A model generated the notes under the pieces. That model did not search any database. It was not told the DNA's origin and worked only from the letters and a program-made list of their open reading frames with translations. The position numbers were made by a program, and so were the translations under genes. Shown piece after piece: positions 17,574-26,650 of a stretch of DNA of 64,000 nt. The stretch comes from Rahnella sikkimica (GTDB lineage: Bacteria; Pseudomonadota; Gammaproteobacteria; Enterobacterales; Enterobacteriaceae): the NCBI RefSeq assembly GCF_002951615.1, contig NZ_CP019062.1, positions 1,302,001 to 1,366,000 of the forward strand, given 5' to 3'. Every line of letters starts with the position of its first letter. Position 1 is the stretch's first letter.

Positions 17574-18205
17574 TCGCCGCCCAAACGGGCTAAAACCTTG
17601 GGTTATTAGTCAAACTGGCTTGAAGTTTAAATTCAAGGTCGTGGGCGTCGGCCCACACCGACTTGGGGGGCGGCATATCGCCGCCACCCCCCAAGACCCC
17701 CCAGGCTCTTAACTCCGCGCTATCGCTCGCTGGCACTGTTTCAGGTGCCACAGCTATTGCCGCGAAATCTTGCCGCTGTGCGGTACCTTCATTTCGGTCT
17801 TCGAGCCTTAGGTCTCGAAACACTCATTCAGCAAGTTTTCTGAAAGCGGCTGGAGGCTTTTCAATTCAAAATCAGCCAGCATCGATCTTCCGAATTACAT
17901 AGCCCCTGGCCGCTTTCAAAACGACGTTGAGCGAGTGGTGAGAAACAGCGAGAGTCTTTTTTCGAGCAGGTTCGAACCCGAAGCAAAAGTACCGCGCAGC
18001 GGCGGCGTTTGCGGCACTAGCAGGATTTGCTGAAACATACCCAGCGAGCGAAAGCGCGGAGTTTAGAGCCCGGGATTCTCAAGGGGCGCGGCGATAGGCG
18101 CTCCTTGAGGCCGGTTTGGGTGGCAACCCAAGGTGTTGAATTTGAAATTAAGGCCAGTTTGGCTAATAACCCAAGGTTTTAGCCCGGTTGGGTGGCGAGC
18201 CCAAG
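17568..18205. repeat. 638-bp quasi-palindromic element (long imperfect inverted repeat)
   Basis: The whole stretch folds on itself. The left arm (about 17568-17867) aligns to the reverse complement of the right arm (about 17892-18205) over nearly 300 bases, around a centre of some 24 bases. The outer 70 bases match very well: CTTGGGCTCGCC, then GGGCTAAAACCTTGGGTTATTAG, broken by only a few differences. Inner blocks such as ACTCCGCGCT and TCGCTCGCTGG are also shared. No coding frame is present. The right end overlaps the 3' end of the LysR gene and provides its stop codon. The element resembles a non-autonomous mobile or structural repeat; no matching named family is known to me. Confidence 0.75.
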
Positions 18206-19087
18206 ATCGAGTCCCCCGGCTACCGCCGCTGCAAACGCATCAATCGCCGGAACCTGGCTCGCCGGGACATTCGGATACACCAGCCACAGCTGGCTTCGCG
18301 GGGCGAAATCTTTCAGGGCATAAATTTCTAGCTGATCCCGCAGCGGATGGCGTTCGACCAGCGGTTTGGGCATCAGTCCCAGCCCGCGGCCTTCGGCGAT
18401 CAGCGATAACTGGAGCGTGGTGCCAAAAGCTTCCAGATTGATGAGCAGCGGCAAGCCCTGTTCGGTCAGGGCGCGTTGCAGGGCGGCGCGAAAACCACAG
18501 CCTTCGGGATTGAGGATCCAGCCGCGCTGATAACAATCTTCCAGCCGTTGTGGCAGGCCGCCGGTGGTTTTCGGGCCGACAACCACCAGGTCAACCGCGC
18601 CGAGTGGCTGGTTTTCCACGCCTTCGGGAAACTGCTTGCTGGCGGGAAACAGCACCACGGCGGCTTCCAGTTCCTGACGCTGAACGCGTAACAACAACTC
18701 CTCGCTCCAGCCGCTGGACAGGCGCGGCTGGATATCGGGGAACTGCGCGGAAAGGCTTTTCAGCGCGGGAAGCAGGCTGCCTTCGCTCAGGCTTTGTGGC
18801 ACGGCCAGACGTAACAGGCCAGAAGGCGGGCTGTCGGCGGCGACCAGATCGCTGAGTGCATCCACTTCACGCAGAATATGACGGCACTGCTGATAAACGC
18901 GGTTGCCCATCAGCGTCGGTTTCAGGGGTTTGGTCTGGCGGTTTAACAGCGGAATACCCAGCGACTCTTCGAAATTCTGCACCCGGCGGGTAATTGCCGG
19001 CTGCGTCAGCCCAAGCTCATCGGCCGCAAGTCGCGTTGACTGCAACCGGATAACCGCCACAAAAGCGGTCAGATCTTCAATTTTCAT
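18179..19087 (-). CDS. LysR-family transcriptional regulator
   Basis: A 302-residue LTTR with the N-terminal winged helix (LTQPAITRRVQNFEESLGIPLLNR, residues about 27-50) and a co-inducer-binding domain of normal length. The target and inducer are unknown. It has a peculiar C-terminus: the last eleven residues (GLDLGLATQPG) and the TAG stop are encoded by the outer end of the quasi-palindromic element. The element therefore inserted into, or replaced, the original 3' end of the gene. The protein probably still folds, because the change affects only the tail. Confidence 0.88.
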   Translation of the reverse strand: MKIEDLTAFVAVIRLQSTRLAADELGLTQPAITRRVQNFEESLGIPLLNRQTKPLKPTLMGNRVYQQCRHILREVDALSDLVAADSPPSGLLRLAVPQSLSEGSLLPALKSLSAQFPDIQPRLSSGWSEELLLRVQRQELEAAVVLFPASKQFPEGVENQPLGAVDLVVVGPKTTGGLPQRLEDCYQRGWILNPEGCGFRAALQRALTEQGLPLLINLEAFGTTLQLSLIAEGRGLGLMPKPLVERHPLRDQLEIYALKDFAPRSQLWLVYPNVPASQVPAIDAFAAAVAGGLDLGLATQPG

Positions 19088-19215
19088 CAGGACTCAATAT
19101 CAGAAAATAGACGTTATGCGTCTCCACACGATAAAACAATTCCACCGGCGACGCTGGATCCCATCGCACATTTTTATGTGTGAATTGCATATTAGCTAAT
19201 CCATAAAATGAATTT

Positions 19216-19317
19216 TTGCTGGCGTTTTCCGGGTGTGGCGAAGAGGTGTATCTGGACTGTGAAGACGGTCTGGTGCGGCTGCGGGGAAAGACGGGAGTAT
19301 TGGTTTTCAGTGACTGA
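19216..19317 (+). pseudogene. Possible relic of a small lipoprotein-like gene
   Basis: A 33-codon stretch reads LLAFSGCGEEVYLDCEDG, then a short tail ending VFSD and a TGA. LAFSGC looks like a lipobox. There is no upstream in-frame signal-peptide start or ribosome site beyond a TTG at 19216. It could be the 3' half of a decayed lipoprotein gene, or chance. Confidence 0.25.
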
Positions 19318-19386
19318 AGTCAAAACGTTGAATTGACGAGCCGGGGCTGACCCTCTGCGTAATGCACGAAGAGGGTCACTTTTTTC

Positions 19387-19656
19387 TTAACGACGACCGC
19401 GCGGATGGGTGCGGGCAGTCCAGTCATAAGTCGCTGACGTGCTTGGAACCGCTTTGTTACGGCGTTTTTCAGCACGCGCTCGCGCGGCCACTTTTTCTTT
19501 CTCCGCCATCAGCGTGTCGATGTAATCATCTTTAATCCGGTTGTTTTCCGAATTGGTCAGCTCACGGCCCTGTGCTTTGCGGGCTTTGTCGAGCAACGTT
19601 TTCAGCTCGCGTTGTTCGCTTTCCGTCATATCTTGTTGTGTCAGTCTTTTCATCAT
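19387..19656 (-). CDS. yjbD: DUF3811 family protein YjbD
   Basis: An 89-residue basic, helical cytoplasmic protein. It matches E. coli YjbD closely in its signature segments: ITQ/LTQ..MTESEQRELKTLLD near the start, LTNSENNRIKDDYIDTLM in the middle and a C-terminal TRGRR/PRGRR tail. No function is established for the family. It is transcribed alone; the next gene upstream is divergent. Confidence 0.85.
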   Translation of the reverse strand: MMKRLTQQDMTESEQRELKTLLDKARKAQGRELTNSENNRIKDDYIDTLMAEKEKVAARARAEKRRNKAVPSTSATYDWTARTHPRGRR

Positions 19657-19776
19657 TACTGCGTCCTGTGAGGAAAGTGGCTACCAGTGTAGTCGAATTA
19701 CGGTCAGGCGTCGCTGCAAACTGGCGCGGGCGCGTAAGCAAACCCTATCGTCGGGGGCAATCATCACATTGCAGCA

Positions 19777-19795
19777 AATAACGATAATCATTATC
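19777..19795 (+). promoter_or_regulatory. Fur box
   Basis: This 19-base site matches the classical Fur consensus (GATAATGATAATCATTATC) at 17 of 19 positions. It lies 32 bases before the start of the iron-type binding protein gene, so iron repression of that gene is expected. Confidence 0.85.
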
Positions 19796-19827
19796 ATCTC
19801 AGCCTTTGTGATGGGTTTTGAGGTGTT

Positions 19828-20945
19828 ATGCGTAAGTTCACTCAGTCTCTGCTGGTTTCCTGTCTGTTATTTTCCGGCCTGGCGCAGGCCAGAACCGTGA
19901 CCGATATTTCCAACCGTACGGTGACCGTGCCGGATAATCCGCAGCGTATCGTGGTGGGCGAAAGTCGCATGTTGTATACGCTGGCGCTGGTGCAGGACGG
20001 CAACCCCGCGCAGCACGTGATTGGCTGGCCGGGCGATATGGCGCAGCTTGATGCGCAGAGCTGGGCTATGTACGTGAAAGCGTTTCCGGAAATCGCCACG
20101 ATTCCGCTGCTCGGACAAAACAACTATAGGCAGCTGAACGCCGAGAAGGTGATAGCGCTGAAACCCGATCTGGTGATTTTGCCGGTGTATGCCAAGAAAC
20201 AAACCGATCGTGACCAGATGGAAGTCACGCTGACCCATGCGGGGATCCCGGTGATCTACGTCGATCTGCGCGTGGATCAGTTGCATAACACGATCCCCAG
20301 CGTGAAGCTGCTTGGCGACGTGCTGAACCATCCGGAAAAAGCGGCGCGCTTTATCGCTTTCTATCAGCAGCATATGAACCGCGTCCGTGAACGTATCGCG
20401 GCGTACCAGGGCAAACGCCAGACGGTGATGCTGCAATTGCATCTGGGTCGCCGTGAAGGGTGCTGCACCACGGTTTCTCACGGGAATCTCGCCGATCTGC
20501 TGGCGTTTGCCGGGGGGATAACATCGCCAAAAACGCTTTTGGCAGCGTGTACGGGGATCTGAACGCAGAGAAAGTGATTATGGCCAACCCGGATGTGTAT
20601 ATCACAACGGGCATGGCGGGACCGGAAGGGAAAAGGGTGTCGAATCTGATGCTGGGGCCGCAGGTTACGCAGCAGGAAGCGGAGCAAAGTTTCCGGCAGA
20701 TTATGGATAAACAGCCGGTGCTTTCCACGCTGAAAGCCGTGCGCGAAGGGCGGGCGTACAGCGTCTGGCATAATTTCTATCTCAGCCCGTATCACCTGGT
20801 TGACGTGGAAGTCTTCGCCAAAGCGCTGTATCCGCAACTGTTTAAAGATGTCGATCCGCAGGAAACCATGAAAGAACTGTATACGCAGTTTCTGCCGGTT
20901 CCGTTCAGCGGCACCTACTGGAGTACGCTGCCGCCAGCGAAATAA
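19828..20945 (+). pseudogene. Periplasmic iron-siderophore binding protein, frameshifted
   Basis: Substrate-binding protein of the FepB/BtuF-type ABC family. The first part (19828 on) has a signal peptide ending AQA and the TVTDISNRTVTVPDNPQRIV start typical of ferric-siderophore binders. After AFAGG (about 20517) the frame is lost, and homologous sequence continues in the next frame as DNIAKNAFGSVYGDLNAEKV through a normal C-terminus at 20945. The break sits in a run of six Gs (20512-20517); seven Gs would restore one protein of about 372 residues. It is Fur-controlled and convergent with a TonB receptor. It could be a true null, a phase-variable tract or a sequencing error. Confidence 0.8.
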
Positions 20946-20974
20946 TTCCGCCACAACCTCCTGAATTACAGGCA

Positions 20975-21012
20975 ATAAAAAACCGGCACAATGGCGTGCC
21001 GGTTTTGTTTAT
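20975..21012. terminator. Bidirectional terminator between binding protein and TonB receptor
   Basis: The hairpin AACCGGCAC-aatgg-cGTGCCGGTT has A-runs on the left and T-rich sequence on the right, and sits between two convergent genes. Confidence 0.8.
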
Positions 21013-21028
21013 GGAGTTCACGCTGTTA

Positions 21029-23158
21029 TCAGAAATCTACCGCCGCAGAGAGCACCACGTTGCGGGGCTCGCCTTCAATCACGCGCAGGTTTCCGGCGCT
21101 CGACGAGTAATATTCTTTGTCGAACAGGTTATTCATGTTCAGCTTAATCTGCGTATGTTTGCCCAGCAGCTGATTGTCCCAGGCCACAAAGGCATCAGCC
21201 ACGGTGTAATCCGGCATAGTGAAACTGTTTTCCGGGTCACCGGCACGGTTGCCGACGTAACGCGCACCGCCGCCAATACGAATATCTCCCGGCACCATTG
21301 ACCAGCGCAGGGTATGGCTGAGATACAGGCTGCCCATATTGGTCGGGGCATTCACCAGACGGTTACCGACGTTGGATGAGTTCACGTTATCTTCGGTGAT
21401 TTCGGTTTTGTCATAGCTGTAATTGGCGGTGACATTCCAGTCTTTGGCGATTTCACCGTTAAGCTCGATTTCCGCACCGGTTGACCGCGCTTTCGGGATA
21501 TTGCGCGTCACGCCGTTGATGTAGACCGACATATCTTCCTCATCAATACGGTACACCGCCAGCGTGGCATCCAGACGTGGCGAAATCTGCCACTTGGTGC
21601 CGACTTCGTATGTCGTGCCCAGCTCAGGTTTGGAGACGTTGCCGTCATCGTCCGTGTCCGTCGATGGCGTGAACGACTTGCTGTAGTTGGCGTAGAACGA
21701 CAGGTCATCCGTCAGCTTATACACCACGCCAATTTGTGGCAGAAACTTGTTATCGGTATCGTCCAGACTTTGCGTCGGTGTCACGAAACCGTACGACTGC
21801 TTCTGGTTGTAATGCTGATAACGGCCGCCCACGACGCCAATCCATTTATCGGTCAGATGAATACTGTCTTTCAGATAGATGGATTTGTTGTAGAGCGTAT
21901 TGCGCAGATTACTGTTGCTGTCGGAATAGGTGCTGCTGTTGGTCACCGGCTCCACGCCGTACACCGGATCGTACATATTGAACGTGCTGAAGGTTTTGCC
22001 ACGATAAGAATACTGCTTATACGTTTCGTTCTTCTCGTAATCGACGCCAATCAGCAGGTCATTCATCATGCCGAAGATGTTCTGATTGCCAATCCAGTCC
22101 CATGACGTGTAACTGGTCTGATGGTTAAAACCGCGGTTGGCATCGGCGCGGCGGGTGACAGCGCCGGTTTCCGTATTCACGGCAGTGGCGCGCACTTCAT
22201 TGCTGTCATAACGGCGTTGCTGCCAGGCGTACGTCAGACGGGTTTTCCAGTCGTCGCTGACCTGATATTCCCAGGTGGTATTCAGACGTTTGGTTTTGCC
22301 CCAGGCGTGGTTTGCCAGTTCATCCAGACGGCGGTTGTACGGAATATCGACCGGTTTGCCGTTGATGAACGCGGTTCCACGGTCATAGGGAATATCGTAT
22401 TTGTATTCCTGATAACTGACGTTGAAACTGGCTTTTTCACCGAACCAGCTCAGGGAGGGCGCGAGCAGGGTATGCGAGTCGCTGCCAAAGTTACGCCAGT
22501 AATCTTCATACTGACGTTCAGCGATCATGCGGAACGCAAAACCGTTGCCCAGCGGACCGGTGACGTCAATCGTCCCCGCGCCGCCGCCGAAACCGCCGGT
22601 GCGGCCACTGACGCGGGTATTCCAGTCATACTGCGGCTTTTTGCTGATCATGTTGATCACGCCGCCGGGGTTTTGGATCCCGTAAAGCAGAGACGCCGAT
22701 CCTTTCAGCACTTCGATGTGATCGATAGTCGAATCAAAACCCAGCCCCTGATTACTGCGCACGCCGTCAATCAGAATAGAACCGTCGCTGTTGGCACCAA
22801 ATCCGCGTTTCACGAAACCGTCTTCCGTGCCGCCCAGCGTATTGCCCTGCGTGACGCCGCTGACGAACTTCATGGCGTCATCGAGCGAGGTGACGTCGTA
22901 ATCCTGAATCATCGACTGCGTGACGACGCTGACGGACTGCGGCGTTTCACTCAGTGGCGTATCGCCTTTGCTGGCCGTCGAGCTTTGAGACGCGCTGTAA
23001 TCGGTGGTATCCAGCGCGTTAGCCTGGGCATTGACGGTGATAGAGTCTTCAGCCGTTTGTGTTGCGGCCAGAAGGGGGGAACAGTGCAAAATAGCCAAGG
23101 CCAGCACGGATTTATTGAATCCGCTGGCCGCCCGGCGTGGGGCTTTTATACCAGACAT
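21029..23158 (-). CDS. TonB-dependent siderophore receptor
   Basis: Outer-membrane ferric-siderophore transporter. The chosen ATG at 23158 (MSGIKAPRR) gives 709 residues with a signal peptide ending LLAA. A frame opening 24 bases earlier is possible. The TonB box is near DSITVNA. The plug domain spans about 60-190 (LSETPQSVSVVTQSMI, GFVKRGFGANSDGSILIDGVRSN, IQNPGGVINMISKKP). The 22-strand barrel ends in aromatic AAVDF, as required for outer-membrane insertion. The layout is like hydroxamate receptors (FoxA/FhuA/FhuE group), but the ligand is not assignable. It is convergent with the Fur-controlled binding protein; a candidate Fur site lies upstream. Confidence 0.9.
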   Translation of the reverse strand: MSGIKAPRRAASGFNKSVLALAILHCSPLLAATQTAEDSITVNAQANALDTTDYSASQSSTASKGDTPLSETPQSVSVVTQSMIQDYDVTSLDDAMKFVSGVTQGNTLGGTEDGFVKRGFGANSDGSILIDGVRSNQGLGFDSTIDHIEVLKGSASLLYGIQNPGGVINMISKKPQYDWNTRVSGRTGGFGGGAGTIDVTGPLGNGFAFRMIAERQYEDYWRNFGSDSHTLLAPSLSWFGEKASFNVSYQEYKYDIPYDRGTAFINGKPVDIPYNRRLDELANHAWGKTKRLNTTWEYQVSDDWKTRLTYAWQQRRYDSNEVRATAVNTETGAVTRRADANRGFNHQTSYTSWDWIGNQNIFGMMNDLLIGVDYEKNETYKQYSYRGKTFSTFNMYDPVYGVEPVTNSSTYSDSNSNLRNTLYNKSIYLKDSIHLTDKWIGVVGGRYQHYNQKQSYGFVTPTQSLDDTDNKFLPQIGVVYKLTDDLSFYANYSKSFTPSTDTDDDGNVSKPELGTTYEVGTKWQISPRLDATLAVYRIDEEDMSVYINGVTRNIPKARSTGAEIELNGEIAKDWNVTANYSYDKTEITEDNVNSSNVGNRLVNAPTNMGSLYLSHTLRWSMVPGDIRIGGGARYVGNRAGDPENSFTMPDYTVADAFVAWDNQLLGKHTQIKLNMNNLFDKEYYSSSAGNLRVIEGEPRNVVLSAAVDF

Positions 23159-23192
23159 GTGAATATCCCTGAAAAATAACAAAAAAGCATTA

Positions 23193-23217
23193 AATGCAAA
23201 TGATAACAGTTTGCATT
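23193..23217 (-). promoter_or_regulatory. Candidate Fur-type operator of the TonB receptor
   Basis: A palindrome AATGCAAA-tgataacag-... TTTGCATT lies 35-60 bases before the receptor start. Within it, 23196-23214 matches the Fur consensus at 12 of 19 positions. This is weaker than the site at 19777 but well placed. Confidence 0.5.
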
Positions 23218-23320
23218 CTAATCAAGGAGTTTACAAAGGGAAACAAATTTAACAATTTCAATAGTTACATTTATGCAAAGGGAACAGGGCTGGCGCGGGA
23301 AAAGGAAGGGACTGACGGTA

Positions 23321-23342
23321 TCCTCCCCGGTGAAGGGGAGGA
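23321..23342. terminator. Hairpin next to the 123-aa gene
   Basis: TCCTCCCC-ggtgaa-GGGGAGGA is a perfect 8-bp stem just beyond the stop of the 23353-23724 gene. It may end its transcript. It is related in composition to the dispersed CTTCCCCTC repeats. Confidence 0.5.
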
Positions 23343-23352
23343 AAAGCGGGCA

Positions 23353-23724
23353 TTATTCGACGGTAGAATATTTCACGTAATGGTTTGAGCAGTTGAAGTG
23401 CGCCACATAACCCAGTGTGCCGTTTGGCCCTTTGGCGCTGAACGGAATGTGGTAAGTACCTTTATCTTCTTTTACATCATCGCTGATGAAATTCAACACC
23501 GGCACGGATGTGCCCATATTGTCTTTATCATTGCCCCAGTTGGGAATACGGTTTTGCATGTAATCGCGGGTCACGGTGTCGATGGCGTTATCTTTGGTGA
23601 TGGTGCTGCACGCGCCTTCGGTAGTGCGCTGCATCCACCACGGATACACATAGACCGAGCCCAACATCAGCACCATCAGGGCGAAAATGACGGAAATGAT
23701 CCCGATTAGAACGACTTTACTCAT
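23353..23724 (-). CDS. Small inner-membrane-anchored protein, 123 aa
   Basis: An N-terminal transmembrane segment spans residues 4-27 (VLIGIISVIFALMVLMLGSV) and is followed by a soluble, presumably periplasmic domain. That domain has two cysteines (Cys39 in GACSTITKDNAIDTVTRDYM and one in HFNCSNHYVKYS) that could form a disulfide. I do not recognise a named family. A GGAG sequence precedes the ATG. The gene stands alone between the TonB receptor and the dehydrogenase at 23940. Confidence 0.7.
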   Translation of the reverse strand: MSKVVLIGIISVIFALMVLMLGSVYVYPWWMQRTTEGACSTITKDNAIDTVTRDYMQNRIPNWGNDKDNMGTSVPVLNFISDDVKEDKGTYHIPFSAKGPNGTLGYVAHFNCSNHYVKYSTVE

Positions 23725-23939
23725 AGTGCTGCGACTCCTGAAAATTCTCAGTCAAATCAGAGTTGCCGGGGCATTTTTGTTAAACCCCGGCACGAAAGCG
23801 CGTATGTTACGCCACTTCGCCAACAGAGGTTAAGTATTATAAGCCCTTCTGTTGCATCTGGTTACAGAAGCCAGTTCCGCCGCAGAGTCTGCGATGATAG
23901 CCTTTTGAATACACTTAACGTTTGCACAAGGAATAAAAC

Positions 23940-24815
23940 ATGAGTCAGCAACCTGTAGTCGCGGTGCTCGGTTTGGGGGCGATGGGACATGCATTTGCCG
24001 CCAATCTGCTTAAAAAAGGTTTCACCACCCGCGTGTGGAACCGGACAGCATCGCGTGGTGACGATCTGGTGAATGCAGGCGCGCAACGCGGCCAGACACC
24101 GCGTGAAACCGCAGAAGGTGCCGATGTGGTGATTACCATGCTGTCTGATGGCAAAACGTCTCTGGAGGTTTATCAGGGCGACAACGGCCTTCTGGCCGGG
24201 CTTAAGCAGGGCGGAATTATCGCGCAGATGGGCACGCTGGGCGTCGATGCGACAGAATCCCTGATTGCGCTGATTAAAGCACAGCGCCCGGACGTGGTGT
24301 TCTTTGATGCGCCGGTTTCTGGCACCAAAGCGCCCGCAGAACAGGCGCAAATTGTGGTGCTGGCCAGCGGTGATCGCGAGGCGGGCGCGGCCGTTGAAAA
24401 GGTGTTTGCCGCGATTTCCAAAGCGACGAAATGGCTGGGGGAAGCCGGTCGCGCCTCTAAAATGAAGCTGGTGGTTAACGCGTGGCTGATTGCCATGATG
24501 GAAGGCATCGCAGAAAGTACCCAACTGGCCGAAGAACTGGGCTTTACGCCGGATGACCTGTGGGACGTGCTTGATGGCGGTCCGCTGGCTGCGCCGTACA
24601 TCAAAGGCAAAATGGCGATGTTCAAAAGCGGTGATTATACCCCGCAGATGCAGCTGACCTGGGCGCTGAAAGACATCAATCTGGCGATAGATGCAGGCAG
24701 TAAGCTTGATCTGCCGGTGATGAAGCGTATCAGTGAAACCTGGCAGGCCGCCGTCGAGGGTGGTTATGGCGATCAGGATCTGGCGGTGGTTTACCGTTAT
24801 CTCGGTTCCCGCTAA
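23940..24815 (+). CDS. NAD(P)-dependent beta-hydroxyacid dehydrogenase
   Basis: Cytosolic oxidoreductase of the 3-hydroxyisobutyrate/tartronate semialdehyde reductase family. At 291 residues its length is normal. The Rossmann motif VLGLGAMGHAFAANLL is at about 8-23. The substrate-binding FFDAPVSGTKAPAEQA is at about 121-136, and the catalytic lysine lies in RASKMKLVVN near residue 177. Clear members with known substrates (GarR, GlxR, YihU) are similar only at the family level, so the substrate is not assigned. It is transcribed alone, 160 bases ahead of a 2-oxoglutarate-type oxygenase gene. Confidence 0.85.
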   Translation: MSQQPVVAVLGLGAMGHAFAANLLKKGFTTRVWNRTASRGDDLVNAGAQRGQTPRETAEGADVVITMLSDGKTSLEVYQGDNGLLAGLKQGGIIAQMGTLGVDATESLIALIKAQRPDVVFFDAPVSGTKAPAEQAQIVVLASGDREAGAAVEKVFAAISKATKWLGEAGRASKMKLVVNAWLIAMMEGIAESTQLAEELGFTPDDLWDVLDGGPLAAPYIKGKMAMFKSGDYTPQMQLTWALKDINLAIDAGSKLDLPVMKRISETWQAAVEGGYGDQDLAVVYRYLGSR

Positions 24816-24974
24816 CCGGCATGGTCCACGGAAGGACCCGTTATAACTGATTAATATCCCCCGCAGTTTGTTCATAACCGCGAAGCATAAACCAGATTAT
24901 CTGGCTATTGGTCGCCCGCTCCGGCGCTGTGATAGCGTTGATGATTATCAGCAATCATCACGGCGGAGCAAGCA

Positions 24975-25988
24975 ATGAGCCAGACTTCAACAACTATCCC
25001 TTTGGTCGATTTCAGCCAGTTTTCCGGTACGCCAGAAGATCGTGAAGCGTTTTTGTCGCAGCTGCGCTATGCCGCCCGCGAAATTGGATTCTTCTATCTG
25101 AAAAATCACGGTGTGGATGCCACGTTGCTTAATGACGTGCAGCGCGTGGCGCGGAAATTCTTTGCCTTGCCGGAAGAAGAAAAACTGGCCGTCGCTATGA
25201 TCAATTCTCCGCATTTTCGCGGCTATAACCGAGCGGCATCAGAAATCACACGCGGTCAGCCGGACTGGCGCGAACAGTTTGATCTCGGAGCCGAACGGCC
25301 AAAATTGCCGGTGAGCGGAGAAACGCCGGCCTGGGCGAGATTGCAGGGGCCTAATCAGTGGCCGGAAGCGTTGCCCGAATTACGCCCGCTGTTGCTGCGC
25401 TGGCAGAGAGAAATGACGGCGATGTCGCTGCGTTTATTACGCGCTTTTGCGCTGGCGCTGAGACTGCCGGAAGACGCCTTTGACCCGCTTTATGGCGAAA
25501 AACCCAACGAACACATCAAGCTGATTCGCTATCCGGGGCGCGCGGCTGGCGCGGGAAATCAGGGCGTCGGCGCGCATAAAGATTCGGGATTCCTGAGCTT
25601 TTTATTGCAGGACGAACAGCGTGGTTTGCAGGTCGAAGTGGAAGAAAATGAGTGGGTGGACGCGCTGCCGGTCGCAGACACGCTGGTGGTGAATATCGGC
25701 GAACTGCTGGAGCTTGCGACCAACGGTTACTTGCGTGCGACAGTTCACCGCGTGGTGTCTCCGCCTGCCGAAGGCGAAAGGCTGTCGCTGGCCTTTTTCC
25801 TCGGCGCGCAACTGGATGCCGTGGTGCCGTTATTCCCGCTGCCGCCGGAACTGGCGAAAGAAGCCCGTGGCGATGCCAGCGATCCGCTTAATCCGCTATT
25901 CCGCGATGTCGGGTTTAACTATCTTAAAGGGCGGCTGCGTTCTCATCCGGACGTCGCGCAGCGGTATTACGCCGATATTGTCACGTAA
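24975..25988 (+). CDS. 2-oxoglutarate/Fe(II)-dependent dioxygenase (isopenicillin N synthase-like)
   Basis: A 337-residue non-heme iron oxygenase. It has the N-terminal DIOX_N domain (PLVDFSQFSG, then REIGFFYLKNHGV) and the jelly-roll catalytic domain. The iron triad is visible as the HxD of AHKDSGF and the later His in HRVVSP; the 2-oxoglutarate-binding Arg and Ser are in RLSLAFF. Enterobacterial homologues are cytosolic and of unknown substrate. A ribosome site (CGGAG) precedes the ATG. A MarR-type regulator is convergent. Confidence 0.85.
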   Translation: MSQTSTTIPLVDFSQFSGTPEDREAFLSQLRYAAREIGFFYLKNHGVDATLLNDVQRVARKFFALPEEEKLAVAMINSPHFRGYNRAASEITRGQPDWREQFDLGAERPKLPVSGETPAWARLQGPNQWPEALPELRPLLLRWQREMTAMSLRLLRAFALALRLPEDAFDPLYGEKPNEHIKLIRYPGRAAGAGNQGVGAHKDSGFLSFLLQDEQRGLQVEVEENEWVDALPVADTLVVNIGELLELATNGYLRATVHRVVSPPAEGERLSLAFFLGAQLDAVVPLFPLPPELAKEARGDASDPLNPLFRDVGFNYLKGRLRSHPDVAQRYYADIVT

Positions 25989-26038
25989 GCTGATTCACTC
26001 AGATGAAAAGCAAAGAAACCGGGGAGGGGAAAACGCCA

Positions 26039-26497
26039 CTAAAGCGCGGCGATATTGGCGGTGATGCAGGCGAGAACGTCGCGGGCGACATCAATATCTT
26101 TATCCGGAATGCCTTCCATAACGCGGATCAAAATGTCATCGGTCATGCTGCGAACCTGATTGGCGAGCTCAGTTCCGGCTTCTGTCAGCTTAATGTCTTT
26201 CGAGCGGCGGTCTGAATCTCCGGGGCAGCGTTCCAGCAAACCCAGCTCGGAAAGGCTGTCAAACAGGCGGATGGCGGTCGGATGCTCAACTTCCAGCAGG
26301 GCGGTGAGCTCTCCCTGAGGCAGACGGCCTTTGGCAGCTTCGAGGTGCAACAGTACTTGTCCCCTGGCGAGTGTCAGCCCAATCGTTTTGAAACGGGCAT
26401 CACAATAAGTGCGTAACTGACGGCCGATGTGAAGGGTTTCCGGGAGGAAACGAAGCCTGGGGACAGAGGCTTCCGGGCGGCGGCGTAAAGTGGTCAA
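26039..26497 (-). CDS. MarR/SlyA-family transcriptional regulator
   Basis: A 152-residue winged-helix regulator. The recognition region LPQGELTALLEVEHPTAIRL and the wing CPGDSDRRSKDIKLTEAG are canonical for MarR proteins. The long C-terminal helix forms the dimer interface. The ligand is unknown. It is convergent with the oxygenase gene and precedes, on the same strand, a gap before the flavoprotein at 26651-27718. Confidence 0.87.
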   Translation of the reverse strand: MTTLRRRPEASVPRLRFLPETLHIGRQLRTYCDARFKTIGLTLARGQVLLHLEAAKGRLPQGELTALLEVEHPTAIRLFDSLSELGLLERCPGDSDRRSKDIKLTEAGTELANQVRSMTDDILIRVMEGIPDKDIDVARDVLACITANIAAL

Positions 26498-26650
26498 AGA
26501 TTCCTCACAGTCGGGCGTAAGCAGGTTTTCAGTGATGTAAGATTAGCACGATCAGCAACATTCGGCCTAAATCTCAGGGCTTCATTAACATTTTTGAGAC
26601 AACAGGAAAACCTCCATCCTGTTACCTCAAAAACGGCGGAGGGTTAGATT

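Noticed and set aside
22121..23179. 352-codon plus-strand frame opposite the TonB receptor
   Set aside because: The receptor plug and barrel motifs are on the minus strand; this frame has no recognisable features.
23262..23278. TAGTTACATTTATG as a further Ter site
   Set aside because: The essential TGTTGTAAC core is not present; only the outer bases agree.
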